Positions 8,153-16,873 of a stretch of 64,000 nucleotides of DNA are shown piece after piece; position 1 is the first letter of the stretch, and each line of letters starts with the position of its first letter. Both the position numbers and the translations under genes were made by a program. The stretch is taken from the NCBI RefSeq assembly GCF_035666175.1, contig NZ_CP142016.1, forward strand, positions 1,612,001 through 1,676,000, written 5' to 3'. The stretch comes from Riemerella anatipestifer (lineage in GTDB: Bacteria > Bacteroidota > Bacteroidia > Flavobacteriales > Weeksellaceae). The notes below the pieces were generated by a model. It had not been told where the DNA came from. It saw only the letters and a list, made by a program, of their open reading frames with translations, and searched no databases.

Positions 8153-9810
8153 TGAATGTAGAACAGTTTTTAGCGTCCTTTGATTGGGCTGCTTTTGGGA
8201 ATCAATTTTTATACGATAGTAAAAATCCGCTCTTGTTTAATAATGGGTTTTTCGTTTACTTTTTCTCATTATTTATACTATTGTTCTTTGCTCTAAGGCA
8301 TCAGCATCAAGCAAGGCGTTATGTATTTTGTTTGTTTTCTTTATACTTTTTCTATAAAGCCAGTGGTTGGTTTGTAGGGTTGGTTATTTGGTCTGCTATT
8401 GTAGATTTTTTCTTGTCTAATGCTATTTACAAAGCGAAACAGAAGTCGGCTAAAACGGGTTTACTTGTTCTTAGTATTATATTCAATTTAGGAATGTTGT
8501 TTTACTTTAAGTACACCAATTTCTTTATTAGTATTTCTAATGAATGGCTTAATACAGACTTTAATCCGCTGAATATTTTGCTTCCTATAGGAATTTCTTT
8601 TTATACTTTTGAAAATCTTAGTTATACCATAGATGTCTACAGAGGTGATTTTAAACCAGCCTCCAAGTTTTCAGACTATCTTCTGTTTTTGGCATTTTTC
8701 CCAAAACTAATGATGGGCCCTATTGTAAGAGCTCACGATTTTGTGCCACAAATTAACGAACCTTATGTAATTTCCGAGAAAGACTTTGCTAAAGGTTTTT
8801 ATCTGATTATTTCTGGATTGATAAAAAAACTAATCATTTCAGATTTTATCACGCTGAATTTTGTAGATTATGTCTTTGATAATCCTGCACTGCATACAGG
8901 GTTAGAAAACCTTTTTGCGGTCTATGGTTACGCTATGGTTATCTATTGTGATTTTAGCGGATATAGTGATATTGCCATAGGAATAGCCTTGTGGCTAGGC
9001 TTTAAAATACCACCTAATTTCCTATCGCCTTATCAAAGTAAAAATATTACAGAGTTCTGGAGACGTTGGCATATGTCCCTTTCTTCTTGGCTTAAAGATT
9101 ATCTTTATATCCCGTTGGGTGGTAATCGTAAGTTTTCCGTAGCATCGTTTCTATTTGTTTCGTTGTTTTTGGTAGGAGTCTTTCTAATGGGAGTGAATTT
9201 GTTCCACTTATCTTATGCTTATTCCGGTGGATTATCCGCAGCGATGTTACTCATCTTTTTGTTGCCTGCACTCATTACTCGAGATTCTAAGGGTATTGCG
9301 GCTAACTTTAATCTATTGACCACAATGCTTTTAGGGGGATTTTGGCACGGAGCGAGTTGGAACTTTATTATCTGGGGAGCCATTCACGGAGTAGGTTTGG
9401 GTATTCATAAAATATGGATGTTACTTACAGGCAAAGCTCTTAAAAAGGTTAATAATACCTTTATCTATAAGGTAATTATGGGGCTGGTAACTTTCCATTT
9501 TGTGTGTTTTGGTTGGGTGTTTTTTAAGGCGGAAGACTTTGAAATCGCAAAGGCGATGTTATCCCAAATTTTCTATAACTTTGATGTTTCTGTCTTTATG
9601 CCTTTCTATGAAAATTATCAAGAAGTGCTTTGGATGATTGGCTTTGCGATGCTCATTCATCTAATACCTGATGGGTTGGTAGATAAGTTGCTAGACAAGC
9701 CCAAAACAATTCCTTTGGTGTTTTATATAATGGTGTTTTTCTGCTTTCTGTTGCTTTATGGTTTTTTTAAATCCTCGGAGCAGGTAATGCCGATTTATTT
9801 ACAATTTTAA
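8152..9810 (+). CDS. MBOAT-family O-acyltransferase (AlgI/PatA-like)
   Basis: This 552-residue polytopic membrane protein carries the membrane-bound O-acyltransferase hallmarks: FWRRWHMSLSSWLKDYLYIPLGG with H307 and FWHGASWNFIIWG with the catalytic His (H399). Family members move acetyl groups across the inner membrane for modification of alginate, peptidoglycan or other glycans. Translation is coupled to the upstream SGNH gene by TAATG, and a second SGNH gene follows 9 bp downstream. The target polymer cannot be read from the sequence. Confidence 0.9.
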   Translation: MNVEQFLASFDWAAFGNQFLYDSKNPLLFNNGFFVYFFSLFILLFFALRHQHQARRYVFCLFSLYFFYKASGWFVGLVIWSAIVDFFLSNAIYKAKQKSAKTGLLVLSIIFNLGMLFYFKYTNFFISISNEWLNTDFNPLNILLPIGISFYTFENLSYTIDVYRGDFKPASKFSDYLLFLAFFPKLMMGPIVRAHDFVPQINEPYVISEKDFAKGFYLIISGLIKKLIISDFITLNFVDYVFDNPALHTGLENLFAVYGYAMVIYCDFSGYSDIAIGIALWLGFKIPPNFLSPYQSKNITEFWRRWHMSLSSWLKDYLYIPLGGNRKFSVASFLFVSLFLVGVFLMGVNLFHLSYAYSGGLSAAMLLIFLLPALITRDSKGIAANFNLLTTMLLGGFWHGASWNFIIWGAIHGVGLGIHKIWMLLTGKALKKVNNTFIYKVIMGLVTFHFVCFGWVFFKAEDFEIAKAMLSQIFYNFDVSVFMPFYENYQEVLWMIGFAMLIHLIPDGLVDKLLDKPKTIPLVFYIMVFFCFLLLYGFFKSSEQVMPIYLQF

Positions 9811-9819
9811 AGACAGAAA

Positions 9820-11127
9820 ATGAGTGAAAATAAAAATCGTTTTTTATATCTTTTGTGTGCTGTTTCAATATGGTTTGGGGTAAACGCCCAAATAACCAAT
9901 GCTGAAAATTTAGAGCCATTTGTAACTAAACTGAAGCGAAACGAAGCCGTAACACAGATTTTATTTATAGGTGATTCTCATATACAAGCCGATTGGCTCA
10001 CAGGATACCTTCGTAATAAATTTCAAGAAGAATATGGCAATGCAGGGCGAGGTTTGGTGTTTCCCTATGCGTTAGCTAATTCTAATGGACCAGAAGATAT
10101 ATCGGCGTACAGTAATACAACTTGGGAGAACTTTAGATTGGTTTATGAACAAGATGTTTTTCCGAAAATAGGTGCTTCAGGGTTTGTGATTGGGAATAAA
10201 GAACCTTCTATTTTGGAAATAAATCTTAGACCTGAAGATGCATTTACTAAGGTAGTTATATTCAATGATAGTATAATGAAGGGAGAGCCTTTTGAACTAA
10301 TGAAATCTAACGAAAGTTTAAAAGGTTTTATAAAAAAGGATAAAAAAATATTTCCTTATATCGTAAAAGTAGAGGATACATTCCCAGAGATAGCTTCTAA
10401 ATTCTATACCACCACCACAAGGTTAAATCAGCTCAATCAATCCAAAAAGCCTATTGCTAATCAGCCCTATTCTGTGGAACAAGTAGGAATTAGTTATGAC
10501 TTCTCCTTTGAAAATCAGCTAAAAAGTTTACCAAGGTCTACCTTCTGTGAACTAAATACAGTCGTGAATTTGTCTGAACCCAATACTCGTCTTTTATTGA
10601 AAACTAATGCTAAAAATGGTAATGTTTTCTATGGCTTTCAATTTTTGAATAGCAATACCAAAGGGGTTGTCTTTAATACGGTAGGCGTTAATGGAGCTAC
10701 CTACGCTGATTTTTTAAAATATCCGTTACAGTTACAACAGTTAAAGTTGATTCAGCCAGATATTGCCATTATAGCTTTGGGCACGAATGAATCTTTAGGA
10801 GCTATAGGCGAGGAAGAATTTAAAAGAAATGCAATGCTTCTTATTTCCGAATTAAGAAAAGGCACACAACTTCCAATCTTGTTAATATCGCCACCAGACA
10901 ATAAACTGAAAGGTGATAAAGCAGAACTCATCACTAAGTGGATTGCTCAAGTTGCTACTCAAGAAAAAGTAGCGTTTTATGATTTGAATAAAGCATTGGG
11001 TGGAAGAGGCTATTTTCAAAAAGCACTGAACAATAAAGATGCTAATAAAGATGGCGTACACTTTTTGAAAACAGGTTACGAAAAGCAAGCACAAAAGATT
11101 TACGAAGCTCTAAAAGCATTGTTTTAG
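9820..11127 (+). CDS. Secreted SGNH hydrolase/acyltransferase with LysM-like insert
   Basis: This 435-residue protein has a signal peptide (cut after VNAQ, about residue 24). SGNH motifs are GDSHIQADWL (S53), a GTNES block near residue 325, and DGVH at the C-terminus (D411, H414). Between the halves, near residues 183-212, lies a LysM-like stretch (PYIVKVEDTFPEIASKFY and following TRLNQLN). LysM modules bind N-acetylglucosamine polymers, which favours peptidoglycan as substrate; this is inference. It is the third gene of the SGNH-MBOAT-SGNH operon and converges on murF-alr with a 2-bp gap. Confidence 0.78.
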   Translation: MSENKNRFLYLLCAVSIWFGVNAQITNAENLEPFVTKLKRNEAVTQILFIGDSHIQADWLTGYLRNKFQEEYGNAGRGLVFPYALANSNGPEDISAYSNTTWENFRLVYEQDVFPKIGASGFVIGNKEPSILEINLRPEDAFTKVVIFNDSIMKGEPFELMKSNESLKGFIKKDKKIFPYIVKVEDTFPEIASKFYTTTTRLNQLNQSKKPIANQPYSVEQVGISYDFSFENQLKSLPRSTFCELNTVVNLSEPNTRLLLKTNAKNGNVFYGFQFLNSNTKGVVFNTVGVNGATYADFLKYPLQLQQLKLIQPDIAIIALGTNESLGAIGEEEFKRNAMLLISELRKGTQLPILLISPPDNKLKGDKAELITKWIAQVATQEKVAFYDLNKALGGRGYFQKALNNKDANKDGVHFLKTGYEKQAQKIYEALKALF

Positions 11128-11129
11128 AG

Positions 11130-13574
11130 TTAATCTTTAATATAAACTCTTTTCACTCGTCTAGAAATAGAGGTAAGTACTTCGTAAGGTATCGTTTGTG
11201 AATACATTGCGAAGTCTTCTAGAGAAGGCTTTTCGTAGAAGATAATCACTTCGTCACCTTCTTTGGCAGGGAGGTCAGAAATGTCCACCATCATCATATC
11301 CATACAAACACTGCCTACAATAGGGCATAAGGTGTTTTTAATGCCAATATAGCCCACGCCATTGCTTAACAGTCGAGGGACACCGTCAGCATAGCCCACA
11401 GGTATGGTGGCTATCCTTGTGCTTTTAGAGGCTTTGTAGCGTCTGCCGTAGCTTACACTATCGTTAGGTTGGATTTCCGAAATTTGAGAAATAACAGATT
11501 TGAATGCAACTACAGGATTTAATAAAGGCTGAATTTCGGGCGAGGCAGAAATCCCCATCATGCCGATGCCAATTCTTACCATATCCATTTGATAATCGGT
11601 GTAGTTGGTAATTCCTGCCGAATTGAGGATATGCCTTAATGGTTTATAGTTTAGGTCTTTGATGATGTTTTGTGAAAGTCTATCAAATTTTTGGCATTGT
11701 GCTAAGGTATAGTCTTTTTCTTGAGGAATGTCAGAACTAGAAAGATGGCTGAAAATACTTTCTACCTTTACACTCATTTGATTTAAGTAGTCTTTTAATT
11801 GGTCTATCTCATCTTCTTTAAAACCAAGACGATGCATTCCTGTTTCTAGTTTGATGTGAATGGGATACCTTCCCTCGTAACCGTTTTGTTTTAGTTGTTT
11901 GTGGAATAGTTCTAAAACTCTGAAACTATATATGTTAGGCTCTAGATTATATTCTATAATGGTATTATAGCTGTGTTGCTCTGGGTTCATTACTACGATG
12001 GGAACTGTAATTCCGTTTTTACGAAGCTCTACACCTTCGTCTGCAACAGCAACGCCTAAATAGTCTATATGGTGATGTTGTAGAAACTCTGCTATTTCGT
12101 AACCACCTAGTCCATAAGAGTAAGCTTTAACCATTGCCATGATTTTAGTTTCGGGTTTTAGCAATGATTTGTGAACATTGATGTTGTGGAGTAGATTGTT
12201 TAGATTAACCTCTAGTACCGTATCGTGCTTTTGTAGTTCTAGGTAAGTTTTTACTTGCTCTATTTCAAACTTTCTTGCTCCTTTGAGGAGGATAAGCTCA
12301 TTTTCTAAATCTTTAAATTCTTGATGACTAAATAAGTCATTAGTAGTATTAAAACTAAAACTTTCAGTATTTAAAAGGTGTTGATACTGGCTGATTTCTT
12401 CTCCAATTAAAAAAACTTTATTAAAATTTTGCTCATTGATAAGACTTGCGACTTCTTGGTATAGATTGTCTGCGTCCGATTTTTCTGTAAAATCAGTAAT
12501 GATTAAAGACTTTTTAGGTTTTTGGTAACTTTTAATAAATTCAAAAGCGATTTTGAGAGAGTCTAAATCTAGATTAAAAGAATCGTTGATGATGAGGTTG
12601 TTTTTAATGCCATTAACGCTTTCTAGCCTCATTTCCACTGCTTTTAGATTGTTAATTTTTTCTATCATTTTCTCTGTAGAAAATCCCAACAGATGCATCA
12701 CGGCTATGATGGCTAACACGTTGGATAAAGTGGCCTCGTCTCTTTGCTGAGCTGGGAAAGAGAAAGATTTATCAAAGCATTGAACAGTAATGGGTTGTTG
12801 CCGGTCTTTCCAATTCGAAGAAATGTGAATATTGTTACTCTTATTAAATCCGTATGATGTTAAATGCCTACTTGAATATAATGTATTTATTTTATTATTA
12901 ACTAGAGTGTTATCTCCATTAAATATGATGCTTTCAGAATCTTTAAAAAGGCTTATTTTCTCATCTACGAGATGCTCTTCAGATTTAAAATTAGAAATAT
13001 GAGCTGAGCCAATGTGAGTTAAAACGCCTATTTTCGGTGAGAAAATTGTTTCTAAAGTTGTCATCTCATTGGGTTCGGAAATACCCACTTCAAAAATACC
13101 TACTTTATGTTCGGGTTTTATATTTAGGAGAGATAAAGGTAGACCAATTTGAGAGTTAAAACTCTTTGGGCTTTTAACGCATCTAATGTCTTCGGATAAG
13201 CATTGATAGAGCCATTCTTTAACGATGGTTTTTCCGTTGCTGCCTGTAATTCCGATGGTTTGTATGTTGTGAGATTTAAGATGTAGATGGGCTAATTTTT
13301 GTAAAAATTTTACGGTGTCATCTACAATGAGCCACGAGAGATGTTCGTTATCCAAAGTTTTATGTTCCGAAACAATGAGTTCTATACCCTTTTCTACCGC
13401 AGAAGCAATATACTTTTCGCCGTTATTTTTTTTAGTTTTAATGGCTACGAATCCTGTGTTTTTGGGAGAATAGATAATGCGGCTATCAAAGGCAAAATGT
13501 TTAATAATTTTGTCGCCAGCACCAATCAGTTTTGCTCCTGTGATTTCGGCAATTTGCCTTGCGGTGTAGTTCAT
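11130..13574 (-). CDS. murF-alr: Bifunctional UDP-MurNAc-tripeptide:D-Ala-D-Ala ligase / alanine racemase
   Basis: This 814-residue fusion joins two steps of peptidoglycan precursor synthesis. The N-terminal MurF half (about 1-440) has the ATP loop GITGSNGKT at 108-116 and adds D-Ala-D-Ala to the UDP-MurNAc tripeptide. The C-terminal half (about 450-814) is a fold-type III alanine racemase with the PLP lysine in MVKAYSYGLGG and the catalytic Tyr in SYGRRYKA, and makes D-alanine. The fusion is established for Bacteroidetes. The gene follows tdk on the same strand after a 6-bp gap. Cytoplasmic. Confidence 0.95.
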   Translation of the reverse strand: MNYTARQIAEITGAKLIGAGDKIIKHFAFDSRIIYSPKNTGFVAIKTKKNNGEKYIASAVEKGIELIVSEHKTLDNEHLSWLIVDDTVKFLQKLAHLHLKSHNIQTIGITGSNGKTIVKEWLYQCLSEDIRCVKSPKSFNSQIGLPLSLLNIKPEHKVGIFEVGISEPNEMTTLETIFSPKIGVLTHIGSAHISNFKSEEHLVDEKISLFKDSESIIFNGDNTLVNNKINTLYSSRHLTSYGFNKSNNIHISSNWKDRQQPITVQCFDKSFSFPAQQRDEATLSNVLAIIAVMHLLGFSTEKMIEKINNLKAVEMRLESVNGIKNNLIINDSFNLDLDSLKIAFEFIKSYQKPKKSLIITDFTEKSDADNLYQEVASLINEQNFNKVFLIGEEISQYQHLLNTESFSFNTTNDLFSHQEFKDLENELILLKGARKFEIEQVKTYLELQKHDTVLEVNLNNLLHNINVHKSLLKPETKIMAMVKAYSYGLGGYEIAEFLQHHHIDYLGVAVADEGVELRKNGITVPIVVMNPEQHSYNTIIEYNLEPNIYSFRVLELFHKQLKQNGYEGRYPIHIKLETGMHRLGFKEDEIDQLKDYLNQMSVKVESIFSHLSSSDIPQEKDYTLAQCQKFDRLSQNIIKDLNYKPLRHILNSAGITNYTDYQMDMVRIGIGMMGISASPEIQPLLNPVVAFKSVISQISEIQPNDSVSYGRRYKASKSTRIATIPVGYADGVPRLLSNGVGYIGIKNTLCPIVGSVCMDMMMVDISDLPAKEGDEVIIFYEKPSLEDFAMYSQTIPYEVLTSISRRVKRVYIKD

Positions 13575-13580
13575 AGGCTG

Positions 13581-14168
13581 TTAGGATTTCTTATTTAAAA
13601 ACTCATCTACAAAAACGCGTCTACTTACAGCCTCGTAGCTTTCGGTTTCACCTAGTTCTACTAAATCTTGACTAGTAGAAGTTCTCATAGAGTAATTAGC
13701 GAGGTTGCCTGTTCTTTTACAGATGGCGTGTACTTTAGTAACATATTCTGCTGTTGCCATAAGGTAAGGCATAGGTCCAAAAGGTCTGCCTTTAAAATCC
13801 ATATCAAGCCCCGCAATTACTACCCTAACTCCGTTGTTTGCTAGTTGGTTGGCTACTTCCACGATGCCTTGGTCAAAAAACTGAGCTTCATCTATGCCTA
13901 CCACATCACAATTAGAACCTAGTAATAAGATTTCGTTAGGCGTATCCACCGCTGTACTTCTTATTTTATTTCTGTTGTGAGAAACCACATCTTCCTCGGA
14001 GTAGCGAGTGTCAAGTTTAGGTTTAAAAATCTCTACATTAAGCCCTGCCATTTCTGCCCTGCGAAGCCTACGAATGAGTTCCTCAGTCTTTCCAGAGAAC
14101 ATAGAACCGCAGATGACCTCCATCCATCCACTTTGTTTTGCGTGATTGATTGTATTTTCTAAAAACAT
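13581..14168 (-). CDS. tdk: Thymidine kinase, type II
   Basis: This 195-residue TK1-type enzyme phosphorylates thymidine for dTTP salvage. The P-loop GSMFSGKT lies at residues 21-28, and GIDEAQFF at 91-98 includes the catalytic Glu. The substrate lasso near residues 147-187 lacks most zinc cysteines of the family: only C150 remains, the partner position is T153 (CKRTG instead of CxxCG), and the late C-x-x-C pair reads SRRV. Loss of the zinc site may be a lineage trait. The length is otherwise normal. Confidence 0.93.
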   Translation of the reverse strand: MFLENTINHAKQSGWMEVICGSMFSGKTEELIRRLRRAEMAGLNVEIFKPKLDTRYSEEDVVSHNRNKIRSTAVDTPNEILLLGSNCDVVGIDEAQFFDQGIVEVANQLANNGVRVVIAGLDMDFKGRPFGPMPYLMATAEYVTKVHAICKRTGNLANYSMRTSTSQDLVELGETESYEAVSRRVFVDEFLNKKS

Positions 14169-14231
14169 TTGTTATTTTAGCCGTAAAAATAAAGCACCCC
14201 AAAATTAAGGATTTTTTAATAACGAAACATT

Positions 14232-15086
14232 ATGGTAAACTTCAATTATACGGAAGAAAAAGTGTGGGAAGAATGTAAAACCTTGTTAGATAATCTATCA
14301 GCGATAAATAATTCCGAAGATTTTTTAGAAAAAGAAAACTTAGTATCTTCTCTCTATGAGAATCTTATTTTTCTTAAAAAACTTAAAGATTATGAGATAG
14401 GATTAAGTTTAAATGAGGTTGATAAAATTGATGTTAATCAGGAAGAAAAAACTGTTTTTGAAGAGTTACCTGTTGTGATAGATGAAACTAATCATCATAC
14501 AGAAGTAGAGGAGTTACACGAAGTAGAGTTAGAAATAGAAACGCCAGCCTCTACTGAAATCGTAGAAGAATTAAAATTTGAATTTGCTAATGCTAAGGAA
14601 GAAGAACTTGAAGTATTGGAATTAGAACCAATACAAGAAGAGCTAGTGGAAGATGTAGAGACACAAAGTGTAGAAGCACAGCAAGAGGAAAATCAAGAAA
14701 CAGAAGAGGAAATATCCGAAGAGCAAGATAAAAAAATAAAGTTAGCACATATTAAAGGACTTTCGGTGCAGTCTCTATTTGATGAAGAAACTATTACAGA
14801 ACCAAAACAAGAAACAGCGGTTCCAGAGGAGATAGAACCTTTGGCAACACCAAGCAAACCTAGACAAGATTTTAAACTTGATTTTAACGACCGATTGGCT
14901 TTCCTAAAGGTATTATTTGATAATAGCCAAGTAGATATGAATGAAGTTATCAAAAAATTGAATTCTTTTGATAATATAGAACAAGCTAGAGAATATCTGA
15001 GTGATGTTTACTACGAAAGAAATTGGGGTAAGGTAGATGAGTATGCTCAGAGATTGTGGGCATTGGTAGAGAATAAATTCTTGTAG
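14232..15086 (+). CDS. Acidic hypothetical protein with conserved C-terminal domain
   Basis: I do not recognise a named family. The 284-residue protein has an N-terminal helical part (1-75), a long Glu-rich low-complexity linker (about 80-195, repeated EEL/EVE runs), and a compact C-terminal segment (about 215-284) beginning LDFNDRLAFLKVLF and ending with WALVENKF. It has no signal peptide or membrane segment, so it is cytoplasmic. It sits 4 bp upstream of rsmI on the same strand, implying cotranscription. A scaffold or partner-binding role is conceivable but unsupported. Confidence 0.8.
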   Translation: MVNFNYTEEKVWEECKTLLDNLSAINNSEDFLEKENLVSSLYENLIFLKKLKDYEIGLSLNEVDKIDVNQEEKTVFEELPVVIDETNHHTEVEELHEVELEIETPASTEIVEELKFEFANAKEEELEVLELEPIQEELVEDVETQSVEAQQEENQETEEEISEEQDKKIKLAHIKGLSVQSLFDEETITEPKQETAVPEEIEPLATPSKPRQDFKLDFNDRLAFLKVLFDNSQVDMNEVIKKLNSFDNIEQAREYLSDVYYERNWGKVDEYAQRLWALVENKFL

Positions 15087-15090
15087 TATT

Positions 15091-15765
15091 ATGTCAGGTA
15101 CTTTATATTTTGTTCCTACGCCTGTTGGGAATTTGGAGGATATGACTTTTAGGGCAATTAAAACACTCAAAGAGGTAGACTATATTCTCTGTGAAGATAC
15201 CCGAACTTCGGGAGTGTTGCTGAAACATTACGAGATAGCCAAACCACTAAAATCCTATCATTTACACAACGAACATCAAGCGACCGATAAAGTTATACAA
15301 GATTTACAAAACGGAGTGAATATCGCTTTGATAACGGATGCGGGAACGCCAGGTATATCAGACCCAGGCTATCTTTTAGCAAAAGCCTGTGCTGATAACA
15401 ATATAGAAATGATTTGTTTGCCTGGAGCAACGGCGTTTGTGCCTGCTTTGGTAGTGTGTGGTTTACCCAATAATGAGTTTGTATTCGCCGGTTTTCTTCC
15501 ACCCAAAAAGGGAAGACAAACCAAACTCAAACAATTAGCAGAGGAAAAAAGAACAGTAGTATTGTACGAAAGTCCACATAAAATTAACACCACATTAGAA
15601 CAGATTAAAACCTTTTTTGGGGAACATACTAGGGTAAGCCTCAGTAGAGAAATTTCCAAGAAATTTGAAGAGACCAAGAGAGGAAGTATAGACGAGCTGA
15701 TAGATTTTTCTCAATCTAAAACTTTAAAGGGAGAAATTGTTTTAGTTATCAATAATAGCATTTAG
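15091..15765 (+). CDS. rsmI: 16S rRNA (cytidine-1402-2'-O)-methyltransferase
   Basis: This 224-residue tetrapyrrole-methylase-fold protein starts with GTLYFVPTPVGNLEDMTFRA, the RsmI signature. It also has CEDTRTSG, ITDAGTPGISDPG and LYESPHKI. RsmI methylates C1402 of 16S rRNA in the ribosomal P site using S-adenosylmethionine. It lacks the extra C-terminal domain of longer homologues. It is probably cotranscribed with the acidic hypothetical gene upstream. Confidence 0.93.
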   Translation: MSGTLYFVPTPVGNLEDMTFRAIKTLKEVDYILCEDTRTSGVLLKHYEIAKPLKSYHLHNEHQATDKVIQDLQNGVNIALITDAGTPGISDPGYLLAKACADNNIEMICLPGATAFVPALVVCGLPNNEFVFAGFLPPKKGRQTKLKQLAEEKRTVVLYESPHKINTTLEQIKTFFGEHTRVSLSREISKKFEETKRGSIDELIDFSQSKTLKGEIVLVINNSI

Positions 15766-15812
15766 AAAAATATCATTACTTTTGACTAGAGAACAAAAAA
15801 TAAATTAGATAT

Positions 15813-16556
15813 ATGAGATTATTAGAAGGAAAAGTAGCCCTCATTACAGGAGCTACCAGAGGTATAGGGAAAGGCATTGCCGAGATTTTCGCAGCACAAG
15901 GAGCACAGGTAGCATTCACTTATGCGGGGTCTGTGGATAAGGCACAAGCGCTAGAGGCGGAACTTAATAAAACAACCAAAGCTAAGGCTTACCAAAGTGA
16001 TGCTTCGGATTACGAAGGTTCTCAAAAGCTCGTAGAAGAAGTTTTAGCAGAGTTTGGTAAAATAGATATTTTGGTTAATAATGCAGGGATTACCAAAGAC
16101 AACCTCATGTTGCGTATGTCTAAAGAAGATTGGGATACCATTATTAAGGTTAATTTAGACTCGGTTTTTAACCTAACCAAAGCCGTTATCAAACCAATGA
16201 TGAAAGAAAGAGGAGGCTCTATCATCAATATGACTTCCGTGGTGGGTATCAAAGGAAATGCAGGTCAGGCGAATTATGCAGCCTCTAAAGCTGGGGTAAT
16301 CGGTTTTACTAAATCTATTGCATTAGAGTTAGGCTCTAGAAATATCCGTTGCAACGCCATTGCTCCAGGTTTTATAGAAACCGAAATGACGGCAGCACTA
16401 GACGAAAAAACAGTACAAGGTTGGAGAGAAACCATTCCGTTAAAAAGAGGAGGTCAGCCAGAAGATGTAGCGAATGCGTGCGTATTTTTAGGTAGCGAGC
16501 TATCTAGCTATGTTACAGGTCAGGTGCTTAATGTAGATGGCGGAATGCTTACTTAG
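15813..16556 (+). CDS. fabG: 3-oxoacyl-[acyl-carrier-protein] reductase
   Basis: This 247-residue classical short-chain dehydrogenase has the NADPH motif TGATRGIGKG (about 14-23), NNAG near residue 87, the catalytic Ser in MTSVVG, YAASKAG with catalytic Tyr and Lys, and the C-terminal VLNVDGGM. FabG performs the first reduction in fatty-acid elongation in the cytoplasm. A TACTTTTG promoter-like box lies 29 bp upstream (15777-15784), so it may have its own promoter. Confidence 0.93.
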   Translation: MRLLEGKVALITGATRGIGKGIAEIFAAQGAQVAFTYAGSVDKAQALEAELNKTTKAKAYQSDASDYEGSQKLVEEVLAEFGKIDILVNNAGITKDNLMLRMSKEDWDTIIKVNLDSVFNLTKAVIKPMMKERGGSIINMTSVVGIKGNAGQANYAASKAGVIGFTKSIALELGSRNIRCNAIAPGFIETEMTAALDEKTVQGWRETIPLKRGGQPEDVANACVFLGSELSSYVTGQVLNVDGGMLT

Positions 16557-16873
16557 AAAGTTTTTTGTAAATAAATTTTTGGGCGTGCCCCTCTCCTTGG
16601 CTTTACCCTAGGCTAGGGTCGGTCTTCGGGCAGTCGCTATTTTACGATAAAGGTTCGGAGCAAAGCTCCGAACCTTTATCGTAAAATGAGCTCCCACAAT
16701 GCCTTTCGCCCTCACGCAAAAAAAGTGAAATTATAGTTAATTAAATGTTATAATTATTATATTCGTAGATGAAATCTTTAGTTTATAAAGTATATTGCGT
16801 ACATTATCAGTTAGATAATATATGAATATTTGAATATCAAGTAAAGAGGTATATCAACACATAAATTACTTTA
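16557..16873. other. Intergenic palindromic module, no gene
   Basis: The 317-bp gap contains GGGCGTGCCCC (about 16580), GGGTCGGTCTTCGGGCAGTCGC (split over about 16616-16637), a perfect 21-bp hairpin, and then GAGCTCCCACAATGCCTTTCG-like sequence. The remainder to 16873 is AT-rich without a gene. From memory, similar GGGCGTGCCCC...GGGTCGG modules recur between genes in Chryseobacterium-group genomes; this could not be checked here. Confidence 0.6.
16640..16686. repeat. Perfect 21-bp inverted repeat with 5-nt loop
   Basis: Arms 16640-16660 and 16666-16686 are exact reverse complements around CAAAG; the core is AAAGGTTCGGAG. It lies 84 bp after fabG and could end its transcript. The surrounding GC-rich conserved-looking words suggest a mobile or dispersed intergenic element that also acts as a terminator. 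Confidence 0.8.
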
